NCBI GenBank assembly: GCA_959599635.1
Contig: CAUGJN010000062.1
Location: forward strand, 1 to 9,816
Direction: 5' to 3'
From: an uncultured Collinsella sp.
GTDB lineage: Bacteria > Actinomycetota > Coriobacteriia > Coriobacteriales > Coriobacteriaceae
Length of the DNA stretch: 9,816 nt
Below the pieces are notes generated by a model. That model was not told where the DNA came from, did no database searches, and saw only the letters and a program-made list of their open reading frames with translations. Shown here in pieces: positions 1 to 7,004 of this stretch (position 1 is its first letter; the number at the start of each line of letters is the position of its first letter). Position numbers and translations under genes: made by a program.

Positions 1-110
1 CTCCCCGCCTTAGCAAATCTAAGGCAAAACGGGCTCCAGACCGCCGAATCGTGCCGCATATGGCACATCCGCAGTCCGGAACCCGGTCCAAATTGAGTTA
101 TTGCGCCGCG
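1..110. other. Non-coding stretch downstream of argD with two hairpins
   Basis: This is the end of the window after the argD stop; I see no gene in it. A perfect 7-bp stem lies at 7-25 (GCCTTAG, loop of 5, CTAAGGC), and a 5-bp stem at 51-66 (GTGCC/GGCAC). Neither is followed by a U-run in either direction inside the window, so I do not call a terminator. More arginine genes could follow beyond the edge, but that cannot be seen. Confidence 0.4.
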
Positions 111-1394
111 TTAGCCCAAGACACCCGACAGAATCTCGACCAAACTGTCCACGTCGGATTCCTCGCAGACAAGCGGCGGCAGGAAACGCAGCGTATGGGC
201 ACCCGTAGCGTTAATCACGGCACCGGCGGCCAGCGCGCGGGCAACAATGTCATGCGCGTCGCCCGCGGCATCATCCAGATCACAGCCGAGCATCAAGCCG
301 CAGCCACGCACCTCGGTCACGTGCGGCAGCTTGGCGAGCTTTGCCTCCATATAGGCGCCTACCTTGGCAGCATGGTCGGCATAATCGCCGCGCACGAGCG
401 CGGAGAGCGTCGCGGCGCACGCCGCGATGGCCAAGCAGCTGCCGCCAAAAGTCGAACCGTGGTCGCCCGGCTTAAACACGTCGGCGATCTCTTTCTTTGC
501 CACGACGGCACCCATGGGCACGCCATCAGCAATGCCCTTGGCAAGGCTCATGATGTCGGGTTCCACGCCATAGGTTTGGAATGCAAACGGCTTGCCGGAG
601 CGGAAGATGCCGCACTGGACCTCGTCGGCGATAAGCACGGCGCCCACTTCGTGTGCCAGGTCGCGCGCTGCCGCCATAAACTCCTCGGTCATGGGGTGCA
701 CACCGCTCTCGCCCTGAATCGGCTCGAGCATCACGGCACAAATTTCGCTCCCCAGCTGCTTAAAGATCGCACGCAGTTCATCGATATCGTTGGGCGTGCA
801 GGCCACAAAGCCACCCGGCAGCGGGCGGAAACTATCCTGCAGCCAATCCTGCATGGTGGCGGCAATGGTCTCGAGCGTACGGCCGTGGAAGCCGCCGCGC
901 ATGCACACGATAGTGTTGCCGCCGTTACCGGCACGCTTGGCGTACAGGCGCGCGAGCTTCATCGAGCCCTCGTTGGCCTCGGCGCCGGAGTTGGCAAAGA
1001 AGGTCTCCCAAACCTGCTCATCCGCAGCCGGGGCACCAAGAGCAGCTGCCGTGGTCTCATCGCCGGCGGCAATGGCATCGGCAAGCATGCGTGCACCATC
1101 TAAGTCGTCGTTGGCAAGCTTGGACAGCAGCGCCGCGACCTGTCCACGCTGCTCAATGTAGAAGTAATTGGAGACATGCATGAGCTTTTTGGTCTGTACC
1201 TCGAGCGCCGAGAGCACAGCCGGGTCGCCATGACCTAGGCTGCACACGCCGATGCCGGCAAGAAAGTCGAGGTACTCACGACCATCGTCGCCGGTGAGCT
1301 TCATGCCGTGACCCTCGACAAACTCGACCGGAGAGCGGCCAAAGGTATGCATAACGTAATGGGATTCAAGCGATTGCTGAGCTGCAAGTGACAT
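111..1394 (-). CDS. argD: Acetylornithine aminotransferase ArgD
   Basis: This is a class III PLP aminotransferase of 427 aa. In the arginine pathway it transfers an amino group from glutamate to N-acetylglutamate semialdehyde, giving N-acetylornithine in the cytosol. Visible family marks are FFANSGAEANE (132-142) for cofactor phosphate binding, GGFHGRT (167-173), LIADEVQCG (254-262) with D257 contacting the pyridine nitrogen, and SLAKG (283-287) with K286 as the Schiff-base lysine. An insertion of about 30 residues (roughly 95-128, rich in Ala and Asp) precedes FFANSG, where relatives usually have a short loop. The start is supported by AAAGG six bases upstream. It is the last visible gene of argCJBD, 69 bp after argB; that gap holds a small GC-rich hairpin. 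Sequence alone cannot exclude ornithine or succinylornithine aminotransferase, but the operon favours ArgD. Confidence 0.93.
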   Translation of the reverse strand: MSLAAQQSLESHYVMHTFGRSPVEFVEGHGMKLTGDDGREYLDFLAGIGVCSLGHGDPAVLSALEVQTKKLMHVSNYFYIEQRGQVAALLSKLANDDLDGARMLADAIAAGDETTAAALGAPAADEQVWETFFANSGAEANEGSMKLARLYAKRAGNGGNTIVCMRGGFHGRTLETIAATMQDWLQDSFRPLPGGFVACTPNDIDELRAIFKQLGSEICAVMLEPIQGESGVHPMTEEFMAAARDLAHEVGAVLIADEVQCGIFRSGKPFAFQTYGVEPDIMSLAKGIADGVPMGAVVAKKEIADVFKPGDHGSTFGGSCLAIAACAATLSALVRGDYADHAAKVGAYMEAKLAKLPHVTEVRGCGLMLGCDLDDAAGDAHDIVARALAAGAVINATGAHTLRFLPPLVCEESDVDSLVEILSGVLG

Positions 1395-1411
1395 GGGATG
1401 CCTTTCGTTGA

Positions 1412-1425
1412 GCGCCGGACGGCGC
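1412..1425 (-). other. Small GC-rich hairpin in the argB-argD gap
   Basis: In the transcript GCGCC, a 4-base loop and GGCGC form a perfect 5-bp stem just upstream of the argD Shine-Dalgarno. There is no U-run after it, so it is not an intrinsic terminator. It could tune argD translation or mRNA decay, or be chance in GC-rich DNA. Confidence 0.25.
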
Positions 1426-1463
1426 AGGCCTATGGGTGCAGAAATGGGGCGGCTGCGGGTCAG

Positions 1464-2444
1464 TTAGACCGTCTGAAGCTTCTCGACCTCGTCGAGGTTC
1501 TCGGTCAGACGCGCAGCAAACGTCGAAAGCGGATGCGGATGCGTATCGAACTCGTAAGCCGTCTCGGTGGAATGGATCACCGTACCGACACCGGCATCGG
1601 TCAGCAGCTCCAGCAGCAGCGAATGCGGCGTGGTACCGTTGATGATGTGAGCGCGAAATACGCCTCCGGCAAGCGCATCGACGGCAGCACGCAGCTTGGG
1701 AATCATGCCCTTATCGACCTCGCCGCCGTAGAGCATCTCATTGACCTCGTCGAGCGTTAGGTTGGAGATAAGTGAATCCTTGTCGCTAAAGTCCTTGTAC
1801 AGGCCGTCGACGTCGGTCAAAAAGATCGCCTTATGCGCATGCAGCGCCGCCGCAACGGCACCGGCGGCGGTATCGGCGTTGATGTTGAAGAAACCGCCGT
1901 CCTCCCCCGCCGCGACGGTAGCGATGACGGGGATGTACTCGCTATCGAGCAGGCGCTCGATATAGTCGGTGTTGACGTGCGTGACCTTGCCTACGCGGCC
2001 GAGTTCGGGGTCGAGCGGCTCGGCGATGAGCGTACCGGCATCGCTGCCCGACACGCCCACGGCCAGGTTGCCGTGATGGTTGAGCGCCGCGACCAGCTCC
2101 TGGTTGACCTTACCGCCCAGCACCTCGCGCACGATATCCATGGTCGCCGGCGTGGTCACGCGCTGGCCGTTCTTAAACTCGACGGGGATGTCGTAGTGGC
2201 TCAGCGCCTCGTTGATGGCCTTGCCGCCACCGTGCACGATAACAGGGCGCATGCCGATGATCTTGAGCAGCACGATGTCGCTCATCACGTCGCGGCGCAG
2301 CTGCTCATCAACCATGGCGGCTCCGCCATATTTGATAACAACCGTCTTGCCGGTCAGGTTCTTAATCCACGGCAGCGCTTCGAACAGCAGCTGCGCGGTT
2401 GCTTCGTTGGATTCGCTCGAACGACAATCGCGTGCGAATTTCAT
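1464..2444 (-). CDS. argB: Acetylglutamate kinase ArgB, probably arginine-sensitive type
   Basis: This amino-acid kinase of 326 aa phosphorylates N-acetylglutamate with ATP, the committed step of the acetylated arginine pathway. Motifs are TVVIKYGGAAM (34-44), HGGGKAIN (71-78), VSGSDAG (131-137), FNINADTAAGAVA (186-198), LTDVDGLY (209-216) and KGMIPK (245-250). The N-terminal segment around 12-30 (TAQLLFEALPWIKNL) resembles the mobile N-helix of hexameric kinases inhibited by arginine, so feedback inhibition is likely. About 36 residues follow GVGTVI (285-290), where many relatives end soon after. I chose the ATG at 2444 because GAGG lies six bases upstream and the protein then matches family length. 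An in-frame ATG at 2504 would add 20 unrelated residues and has no clear ribosome site. The gene is 81 bp after argJ. Confidence 0.93.
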   Translation of the reverse strand: MKFARDCRSSESNEATAQLLFEALPWIKNLTGKTVVIKYGGAAMVDEQLRRDVMSDIVLLKIIGMRPVIVHGGGKAINEALSHYDIPVEFKNGQRVTTPATMDIVREVLGGKVNQELVAALNHHGNLAVGVSGSDAGTLIAEPLDPELGRVGKVTHVNTDYIERLLDSEYIPVIATVAAGEDGGFFNINADTAAGAVAAALHAHKAIFLTDVDGLYKDFSDKDSLISNLTLDEVNEMLYGGEVDKGMIPKLRAAVDALAGGVFRAHIINGTTPHSLLLELLTDAGVGTVIHSTETAYEFDTHPHPLSTFAARLTENLDEVEKLQTV

Positions 2445-2525
2445 AATCTGCCTCGTCTTTCGTATCGTTATCGCGCCGTGCTCCGCTGTCCGCAATCGCG
2501 GCAAGATGCGCAGCGTGCCTGGAAT

Positions 2526-3791
2526 CTAGGAACGGTAGTCGCCGTTGATGGAGATGTACTCATGCGTGAGGTCGCAAGTCCACACGGTGGTCGCCGCGTC
2601 GCCTGCGCCCAGGTCGGCCGAGATCACGATCTCGGGCGCCTCGAAACGTCGTAGAGCCTCGTCCTCGTCAAAGGGAACAGTCAGACCGTCGCGACAGACA
2701 GGCATGCCCATCATGTCGATGGAAACGTCTTCCTGATTAAACTTCACACCGCACTTGCCCAGCGCCATAGCAACGCGGCCCCAGTTGCAGTCGTGGCCGG
2801 CGATGCAGGTCTTGACGAGCGGCGAGTTGGCGACGGCGCGGGCGGCGATATCGGCCTCCTCGTCGTTGGCGGCACCGGTGACGTTGACCGTCACGAGCTT
2901 CGATGCGCCCTCGCCATCGGCCGCGATGTTGCGCGCCAGGCTCTCGCACACCTCATGCACGGCAAAGGCCAGCTCGTCGAAGGCGTCAGAGCCCTCGACA
3001 ATAGGCTCGGCATCTGCGGCAGCGCCGGAAGCAAGCATGATGCAGGTGTCGTTGGTCGAGGTGTCGGAATCGACCGTTACCTTGTTGAAAGTCTGCTTGA
3101 CGGTGGAGAGCAACAGAGCGTGGAGCGCCGACGGCTCGACGGGGGCATCGGTAGTGATGACCGCGATCATGGTTGCCATGTTGGGCATGATCATGCCCGA
3201 GCCCTTGCACATACCGCCCACCGTATAGGCATTGCCTGCGTGCCCCGCGGCCTCGCTGCGGTAACACACGGCATACTCCTTGGAGTGCGTGTCGGTCGTC
3301 ATGATAGCGCGGGCGGCATCGGCGCCACCGTGGGCGGAGAGCGCCTCGTAGGCGGCAGGAACGGCAGTCTCAAACGTGTCGATCGGCAGAATCTGACCAA
3401 TTACGCCCGTGGAGGCGACCAGAATCTGCTGGGGCTCGCAGCCGATGACCTGCGAGGCGATGTTGCAGGTCTCGCGCGCGCAGGCAAGACCGGTCTCACC
3501 CGTGGCGGCGTTGGCATTGCCAGAGTTGACAGAAACACCGGCAATGACGCCGTAGCCCTTGTCGGCGCCGCCCAAGTTGGCACGGCTCACCTGCACGGGC
3601 GCTGCACAAAAGCGGTTAGTCGTAAACACACCGGCCCCGGGACAGGGCTTGTCGGGCACGACGAGCGCGTAATCCAGGCGCTCGGGATTCTTGCGGAATC
3701 CGGCATGGATGCCCGCCGCCTTAAAGCCGGCCGCAGCCGTAACGCCACCCTCGACGGCACGAATCTTGATATCGAACTGCTCAGCATTCAT
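2526..3791 (-). CDS. argJ: Ornithine acetyltransferase ArgJ
   Basis: ArgJ (421 aa) moves the acetyl group from N-acetylornithine to glutamate, making ornithine and regenerating N-acetylglutamate. If bifunctional, it also makes N-acetylglutamate from acetyl-CoA; which type this is cannot be read from the sequence. It is an Ntn-type protein that cleaves itself: PNMATM (203-208) is the processing site, so T207 should become the N-terminal nucleophile of the beta chain. ASTGVIG (126-132) carries the oxyanion-hole T128-G129. KGSGMIMP (196-203) and DSDTSTNDT (241-249) are also typical, and the C-terminus INGDYRS fits the family. AAGGAG lies 11 bases before the ATG, a rather long spacing. It is separated from argC by 134 bp containing a terminator-like structure, unusual for neighbours in one pathway. 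Confidence 0.94.
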   Translation of the reverse strand: MNAEQFDIKIRAVEGGVTAAAGFKAAGIHAGFRKNPERLDYALVVPDKPCPGAGVFTTNRFCAAPVQVSRANLGGADKGYGVIAGVSVNSGNANAATGETGLACARETCNIASQVIGCEPQQILVASTGVIGQILPIDTFETAVPAAYEALSAHGGADAARAIMTTDTHSKEYAVCYRSEAAGHAGNAYTVGGMCKGSGMIMPNMATMIAVITTDAPVEPSALHALLLSTVKQTFNKVTVDSDTSTNDTCIMLASGAAADAEPIVEGSDAFDELAFAVHEVCESLARNIAADGEGASKLVTVNVTGAANDEEADIAARAVANSPLVKTCIAGHDCNWGRVAMALGKCGVKFNQEDVSIDMMGMPVCRDGLTVPFDEDEALRRFEAPEIVISADLGAGDAATTVWTCDLTHEYISINGDYRS

Positions 3792-3817
3792 CGTCTTTAT
3801 GACTCCTTATGTCAAAC

Positions 3818-3896
3818 AAAAAATGGGCATCGGTTGGTGCGCCATGCCAACCACAACCATGAGGCCAGCTTAAGAGTGGCGCCCCACTCGATGCCC
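3818..3896 (-). terminator. Three-way-junction terminator or attenuator between argC and argJ
   Basis: Read on the minus strand, GGGCATC (3890-3896) pairs with GATGCCC (3825-3831), a perfect 7-bp closing stem. Inside are AGTGG/CCACT (3875-3879 is one arm, 3884-3888 the other; loop of 4) and GGTTGG/CCAACC (arms 3847-3852 and 3832-3837). The closing stem is followed by A and then six U (3818-3823). A competing hairpin, GGCAT/ATGCC (3844-3848 with 3826-3830), excludes both the outer and the 3' inner stem. The structure sits 27 nt upstream of the argJ ATG. It could reduce argJBD relative to argC, or switch between folds; no ligand or regulator is evident. Confidence 0.55.
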
Positions 3897-3925
3897 GACT
3901 ACCAAATCGCTAACAATCGAATGTG

Positions 3926-4996
3926 CTACACCGGGCACGCCACTGTGGGCAAGCCTCGTCGCTCGTCAAAACCAAAGACGATGTTGGCGCACTGGACCGC
4001 CTGGCCTGCTGCACCCTTGCACAGATTGTCGATGGCGCCCGTAGCCACCAGGACGCCCGCGCGCTTGTTGAGCGCGAGGCCGATCTGGGCGGCGTTGGTG
4101 CCGACGACCGAAGCCGTCTTGGGCTGCTGGCCGGCATCGAGTACGCGCACGAAGGTGCGACCGGCGTAGAACTGCTTGTAATGGTCGACAACGTCCTCAA
4201 GGGTTAAGGTATCGATAGCCTGCGGCGTAAGCGGCATCGTCACCGTAGAGAGCAGACCGCGCTTGAGCGGTGCCAAGTGCGGGGTAAAGACGACACGATC
4301 GGTTAGGCCCAAGATCTGCTCGATTTCGGGCGTGTGACGATGCTTGCCCACGCCATAGGCCTCCAGGTTTTCGTCCGCGCTGCAAAAATGCGTACGGGCG
4401 TTGCAGGACTTACCGGCACCCGTTACACCGCTAATGGCATCGACGATCACGGGGCCGCTCTGGGCAACCCAGCCGGCGCGCACGGCAGGCGCGGCGGCAA
4501 GGCTCGTTGCGGTGGGATAGCAACCGGCGCAGGCAACCAGTACGGACTTGCCGTCGGCGTGGTCGGATGCAGCAGTCTCCAAATCCTGGCAGAACAGCTC
4601 GGGCAGACCAAAGGCGCGGCTCTTGAGTAGCTCGGGGCTCGTGTGCTCGGCGGCATACCAGGCCTCAAACGTGGCCGGATCGCTCAGGCGATAGTCGGCC
4701 GAAAGGTCAATGCAGGAAACTCCCGCGGCAAGCAGGGCGGGCACCTGTGCCATGGCAGCCGTGTGCGGCACGGCCAAAAAGACCGCGTCGCAGTTCTTGA
4801 GCTCGGGGGCATCATGCGTCGTAAAGGCAAGATCGCTTACGCCGGCGAAGCTCGGGTACACCGCAGACAGCGGCTGGCCGGCATCGGCGTTGGACGTAAT
4901 GGCAACAAGTTCAAACTCGGGATGACCGAGGACGAGGCGAATGAGCTCGGCGCCGGCATATCCAGCCGCACCGACGATTCCAACCTTTACAGACAT
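3926..4996 (-). CDS. argC: N-acetyl-gamma-glutamyl-phosphate reductase ArgC
   Basis: ArgC (356 aa) reduces N-acetylglutamyl phosphate to N-acetylglutamate semialdehyde with NADPH. The N-terminal Rossmann motif is GIVGAAGYAGAEL (6-18). The catalytic cysteine is C159 in ACAGCYPTA (155-163), which forms the thioester intermediate. The catalytic histidine region is GKHRHTPEI (217-225), with H219 the likely residue. The C-terminal NLCKGAAGQAVQ (324-335) is also conserved in the family, and the length is normal. The start is well supported by AAGGAG at 5003-5008 with a 6-base spacer. It is the first gene of argCJBD and directly follows an ArgR-type operator (5080-5118), so repression by arginine is expected. 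Confidence 0.95.
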   Translation of the reverse strand: MSVKVGIVGAAGYAGAELIRLVLGHPEFELVAITSNADAGQPLSAVYPSFAGVSDLAFTTHDAPELKNCDAVFLAVPHTAAMAQVPALLAAGVSCIDLSADYRLSDPATFEAWYAAEHTSPELLKSRAFGLPELFCQDLETAASDHADGKSVLVACAGCYPTATSLAAAPAVRAGWVAQSGPVIVDAISGVTGAGKSCNARTHFCSADENLEAYGVGKHRHTPEIEQILGLTDRVVFTPHLAPLKRGLLSTVTMPLTPQAIDTLTLEDVVDHYKQFYAGRTFVRVLDAGQQPKTASVVGTNAAQIGLALNKRAGVLVATGAIDNLCKGAAGQAVQCANIVFGFDERRGLPTVACPV

Positions 4997-5010
4997 ATCA
5001 GACTCCTTGT

Positions 5011-5041
5011 CTGCAGTTATGCACCAATACGCATCCTGCAG
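5011..5041 (-). promoter_or_regulatory. Leader hairpin with degenerate third ARG-like box
   Basis: Two CTGCAG copies (5011-5016 and 5036-5041) can pair as the base of a hairpin, with ATGC/GCAT pairing inside. The 3' arm ends just before the argC Shine-Dalgarno. The interior at 5020-5033 (TGCGT, 4 bases, GTGCA) also resembles the ARG box with two mismatches, centred 62 bp from the nearer upstream box, about six helical turns. It could be a low-affinity ArgR site for looping, a translational element, or chance. Confidence 0.35.
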
Positions 5042-5079
5042 CCGTCGTTATGAAGTGGGTCGAAACTTTAGCACCAGAA

Positions 5080-5118
5080 GATGCATTTATACGCAAATCT
5101 TTTGCATATTCATGCATT
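5080..5118 (-). promoter_or_regulatory. Tandem ARG boxes: ArgR operator of argC
   Basis: Two 14-bp cores match the ArgR pattern of inverted TGCAT/ATGCA halves around 4 bases. The core at 5103-5116 is perfect; the core at 5082-5095 has one mismatch (ACGCA). They are 7 bp apart, giving 21 bp centre to centre, which equals two 18-bp ARG boxes with 3 bp between them, the spacing an ArgR hexamer binds. The TGCAT form, rather than the enterobacterial TGAAT, resembles actinobacterial ARG boxes. The pair overlaps the predicted -10 and start region, so it should repress. Confidence 0.8.
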
Positions 5119-5144
5119 GAAACAGTCCCGACACATTCGCTCAA
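5116..5144 (-). promoter_or_regulatory. Candidate promoter of argCJBD
   Basis: A -35-like TTGAGC (5139-5144), a 17-base spacer and a -10-like TTCAAT (5116-5121) preceded by TGT (extended -10) put transcription start near 5109. That lies inside the first ARG box, as expected for a repressible promoter. TATAAA at 5086-5091 within the second box is an alternative -10 but lacks a good -35. Confidence 0.45.
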
Positions 5145-5151
5145 AGGAATT

Positions 5152-5216
5152 GACAAATAAATACGGACCCCATATTGCCCAGGGCGCCTTGCGGTGACGT
5201 TGCAATGTGGGGCCCG
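5152..5216 (-). terminator. Intrinsic terminator of the riboflavin-uptake operon
   Basis: A 15-position stem pairs 5202-5216 with 5164-5178; it has one G-U pair and one mismatch on the minus-strand RNA. The loop of 23 nt contains a GGCGCC palindrome. The 3' arm is followed at once by the U-rich tract UAUUUAUUUGU. It lies 45 bp after the last split-barrel gene and before the arginine promoter, so it insulates the two operons. Confidence 0.7.
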
Positions 5217-5261
5217 CTACATGCGAGAATTTGAATTGTCGAAGCTTGTTGAGAGACTCGT

Positions 5262-5672
5262 TTAGAGCTCGACCGGCACCCATTCGTCATGGTTGCAGAT
5301 AAAGGCTTCGGGTTCCTCCACGCTAAAGAAGACGAGCGTGGGATCGTCTGCGCCCTCGTAGTGCTCGCCTAGGCGCTCCAGGTGCTTCCAGCCTGCCTCG
5401 CGCATATCGGGAGCGGCCTGGTCATCCAGACCCGCATGCCCACGCAAGATGAGCCAGCCATGGCCCGGCCACCAACTCGTGGCCTCAAAGCGTTGATTTT
5501 GCAGCAGCTCTTGCCACACGTCTTTGGTGCGCGCCGTTACAAACCACAGCCTGCCGTCCTGGATCTGCGCAAACGAAAACGGACGCACATGCGGCTGCCC
5601 GTCAACGCTCGTCGCCAAATACCATGCCGGCACCGACGTCAGATACTCCAACACCGTATTCAATCCGTCCAT
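5262..5672 (-). CDS. PNPOx-like split-barrel flavoprotein (paralogue 1)
   Basis: This 136-aa soluble protein belongs to the pyridoxamine-5'-phosphate-oxidase-like split-barrel superfamily, most like the small NimA/NimC-type members. Such proteins usually bind FMN at a dimer interface; the substrate here is unknown. Family marks are PAWYLATS (15-22), the flavin-phosphate segment PHVRPFSF (27-34), LWFVT..TKDVW (42-53) and GWLILRGHAGL (72-82). It aligns along its length with the gene just upstream and lies 54 bp after it, the last gene before the terminator. I chose the ATG at 5672 because AGGAGG (5677-5682) stands four bases before it; an in-frame ATG at 5687 lies upstream of that ribosome site. 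No signal peptide or membrane segment is visible. It is not a full PdxH, which is longer. Confidence 0.8.
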   Translation of the reverse strand: MDGLNTVLEYLTSVPAWYLATSVDGQPHVRPFSFAQIQDGRLWFVTARTKDVWQELLQNQRFEATSWWPGHGWLILRGHAGLDDQAAPDMREAGWKHLERLGEHYEGADDPTLVFFSVEEPEAFICNHDEWVPVEL

Positions 5673-5703
5673 GTGTCCTCCTGGCACTAGTCTTTTTGGG
5701 TCG

Positions 5704-5721
5704 GGGCTGCTTTAGCTGCCC
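5704..5721 (-). other. Hairpin between the two split-barrel genes
   Basis: In the minus-strand RNA GGGC-A-GC, a UAAA loop and GC-A-GCCC form a short stem with one A-A mismatch. It starts five bases after the stop of the upstream paralogue. An A-run, not a U-run, follows, so it is not a terminator. It may affect mRNA stability or the ratio of the two proteins. Confidence 0.35.
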
Positions 5722-5726
5722 TAGGG

Positions 5727-6173
5727 TTAAAGCTCCAGGCGTTCCTCGCTGCCGTCAATATCACAGAAGCGGGCGGCGATATTGCGTACCGAGAAAAACG
5801 CAAGGCGGCCGTCGTTGGCACTCTCGTGTTCCTCGCCGATGCCCACCATGTGCTTAAAACCCGCTTGACGCACCTTGTCGCTCGCAACCGCGTCGTCCTC
5901 GAGCGCGGCCTCGCCGGTCAGCACAATCCAACACTCCCCCGGTTTCCAACCCGAAACCTCAAACTTGGGGTTCGCGCTGAGCTCGGCCCACACGTCCTTA
6001 TCGCGCGAGGTGCAAAACCACAGCTTGCCATCATCGACCATGGCAAACGAGAACGGCCTCACGCGCGGCTGATGTCCGTCCGTCACGTCAATCGTGGCGA
6101 GATACCACGCCGGAATACGCCTAAGATACGAACAGGCGCGCTCGAGCTGCGCCGTGCGGTCGTTGTCGGTCAT
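5727..6173 (-). CDS. PNPOx-like split-barrel flavoprotein (paralogue 2)
   Basis: This 148-aa protein is of the same split-barrel family as its downstream neighbour, with an N-terminus about ten residues longer. Matching blocks are IPAWYLAT (20-27), PRVRPFSF (36-43), LWFCTSRDKDVWAEL (51-65) and CWIVLTGEAALED (81-93). The VRPFSF and KDVW segments carry positions that usually bind the FMN phosphate and ring, so FMN binding is likely; the reaction is not known. The two copies share these blocks but differ in many other positions, an old rather than recent duplication. AGGGG stands six bases before the ATG. It starts 30 bp after ecfT on the same strand with no terminator between, so it is probably cotranscribed with the riboflavin transporter. 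Confidence 0.8.
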   Translation of the reverse strand: MTDNDRTAQLERACSYLRRIPAWYLATIDVTDGHQPRVRPFSFAMVDDGKLWFCTSRDKDVWAELSANPKFEVSGWKPGECWIVLTGEAALEDDAVASDKVRQAGFKHMVGIGEEHESANDGRLAFFSVRNIAARFCDIDGSEERLEL

Positions 6174-6203
6174 AGGGACCCCTTTTCTGCGCTCGAATCG
6201 CGC

Positions 6204-7004
6204 CTAAACAAGTTGAAGATTGATGACGATGACGCAGATGAGCAGCAACGCCGTCACCACCGCCGCCAACGCATCGCCACGGCCAAATGCAAGCGCATGC
6301 AGACGCGTGCGGCCCTGCTCGCCATGATAGCAACGGGCATCCATGGCGGCAGACAACGTCTCGGCATGACGGAACACACCCGTGAACAGCGGAATCGCCA
6401 CGCTGCCAAGCATACGAACGCCGCCGAGCGGGCCTCCCGTCACGCGCGCGCCGCGGCTCGCCTGCGCATCGGCCGTCTGCTTCATCTCGGTGGCAAACTG
6501 CGGCATAAAGCGCAGCGCGATACCCATAATCATGCCGAGCTCGTGCGCAGGAAGTCCCACACGTGCAAACGGCGCGAGCAGGCGCTCAAAGCCCGCGGTA
6601 AGGTCGAGCGTCGGTGTGGTGAGCGTGATAGCGCTCATACCGGCCATCATCAAGGTCAGGCGGCACGCCATAAAGACGGCGGAATGCAGCGAGCCCTCGC
6701 TTATCTGCAAAAAGCCGAGCTGCCACAGAATGCGCCCGCTCTGGTCGGAAAACAGGTTGAGCACCGCGACTACCGCGACGATCGCCAGCAGCGGCGCCAT
6801 CGACGACAGGACGCGACGAGCCGGCACCCGGGACACGGTATAGATCAGGACAACGAAGATTGCGACCGGGACCAGTCCGCGGAAGCTGCTGACCGTGAGC
6901 GTCGTGATCAGAAAAATAAATCCCAAGAGCAACTTGGTTCGCGGGTCCAGGCGGTGGATTGCACTATCGCCGGGATAGTAGCTGCCAAACGAAAACGCCT
7001 CCAT
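6204..7004 (-). CDS. ecfT: ECF transporter transmembrane component EcfT
   Basis: This integral membrane protein (266 aa) joins the ATPases to the substrate-binding S component. Hydrophobic segments are visible near 24-41, 43-58, 69-86, 110-128 and 245-263. The cytoplasmic coupling part is present: the first ARG-type motif reads AQASRGA (180-186) and the second MDARCYHGEQGRTR (221-234), where Cys replaces the final Gly, a common variant. HRLDPRTKL (17-25) is the usual N-terminal signature. Its ATG overlaps the stop of the ATPase gene as TAATG, so translation is probably coupled and the two proteins made in step. The length is normal for the family. Context with ribU points to riboflavin uptake, though EcfT itself does not decide the substrate. 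Confidence 0.93.
   Translation of the reverse strand: MEAFSFGSYYPGDSAIHRLDPRTKLLLGFIFLITTLTVSSFRGLVPVAIFVVLIYTVSRVPARRVLSSMAPLLAIVAVVAVLNLFSDQSGRILWQLGFLQISEGSLHSAVFMACRLTLMMAGMSAITLTTPTLDLTAGFERLLAPFARVGLPAHELGMIMGIALRFMPQFATEMKQTADAQASRGARVTGGPLGGVRMLGSVAIPLFTGVFRHAETLSAAMDARCYHGEQGRTRLHALAFGRGDALAAVVTALLLICVIVINLQLV

Noticed and set aside
7..25. Perfect 7-bp hairpin as terminator after argD
   Set aside because: It is followed by GGGGAG on the minus strand, with no U-run in the window.
2445..2504. N-terminal extension of ArgB from the ATG at 2504
   Set aside because: The 20 extra residues do not resemble the family, and the ATG at 2444 has a properly spaced GAGG.
3807..3860. Seventeen-codon leader peptide before argJ
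   Set aside because: It has no arginine codon and no convincing ribosome site, so classical arginine attenuation is not supported; it is mentioned only as part of the junction structure.
2793..4169. Long plus-strand frame of 458 codons opposite argJ and argC
   Set aside because: It is antisense to two clear enzymes, crosses the argC-argJ gap, and its Arg/His/Gly-rich translation shows no family motif; such frames are expected opposite GC-rich genes.
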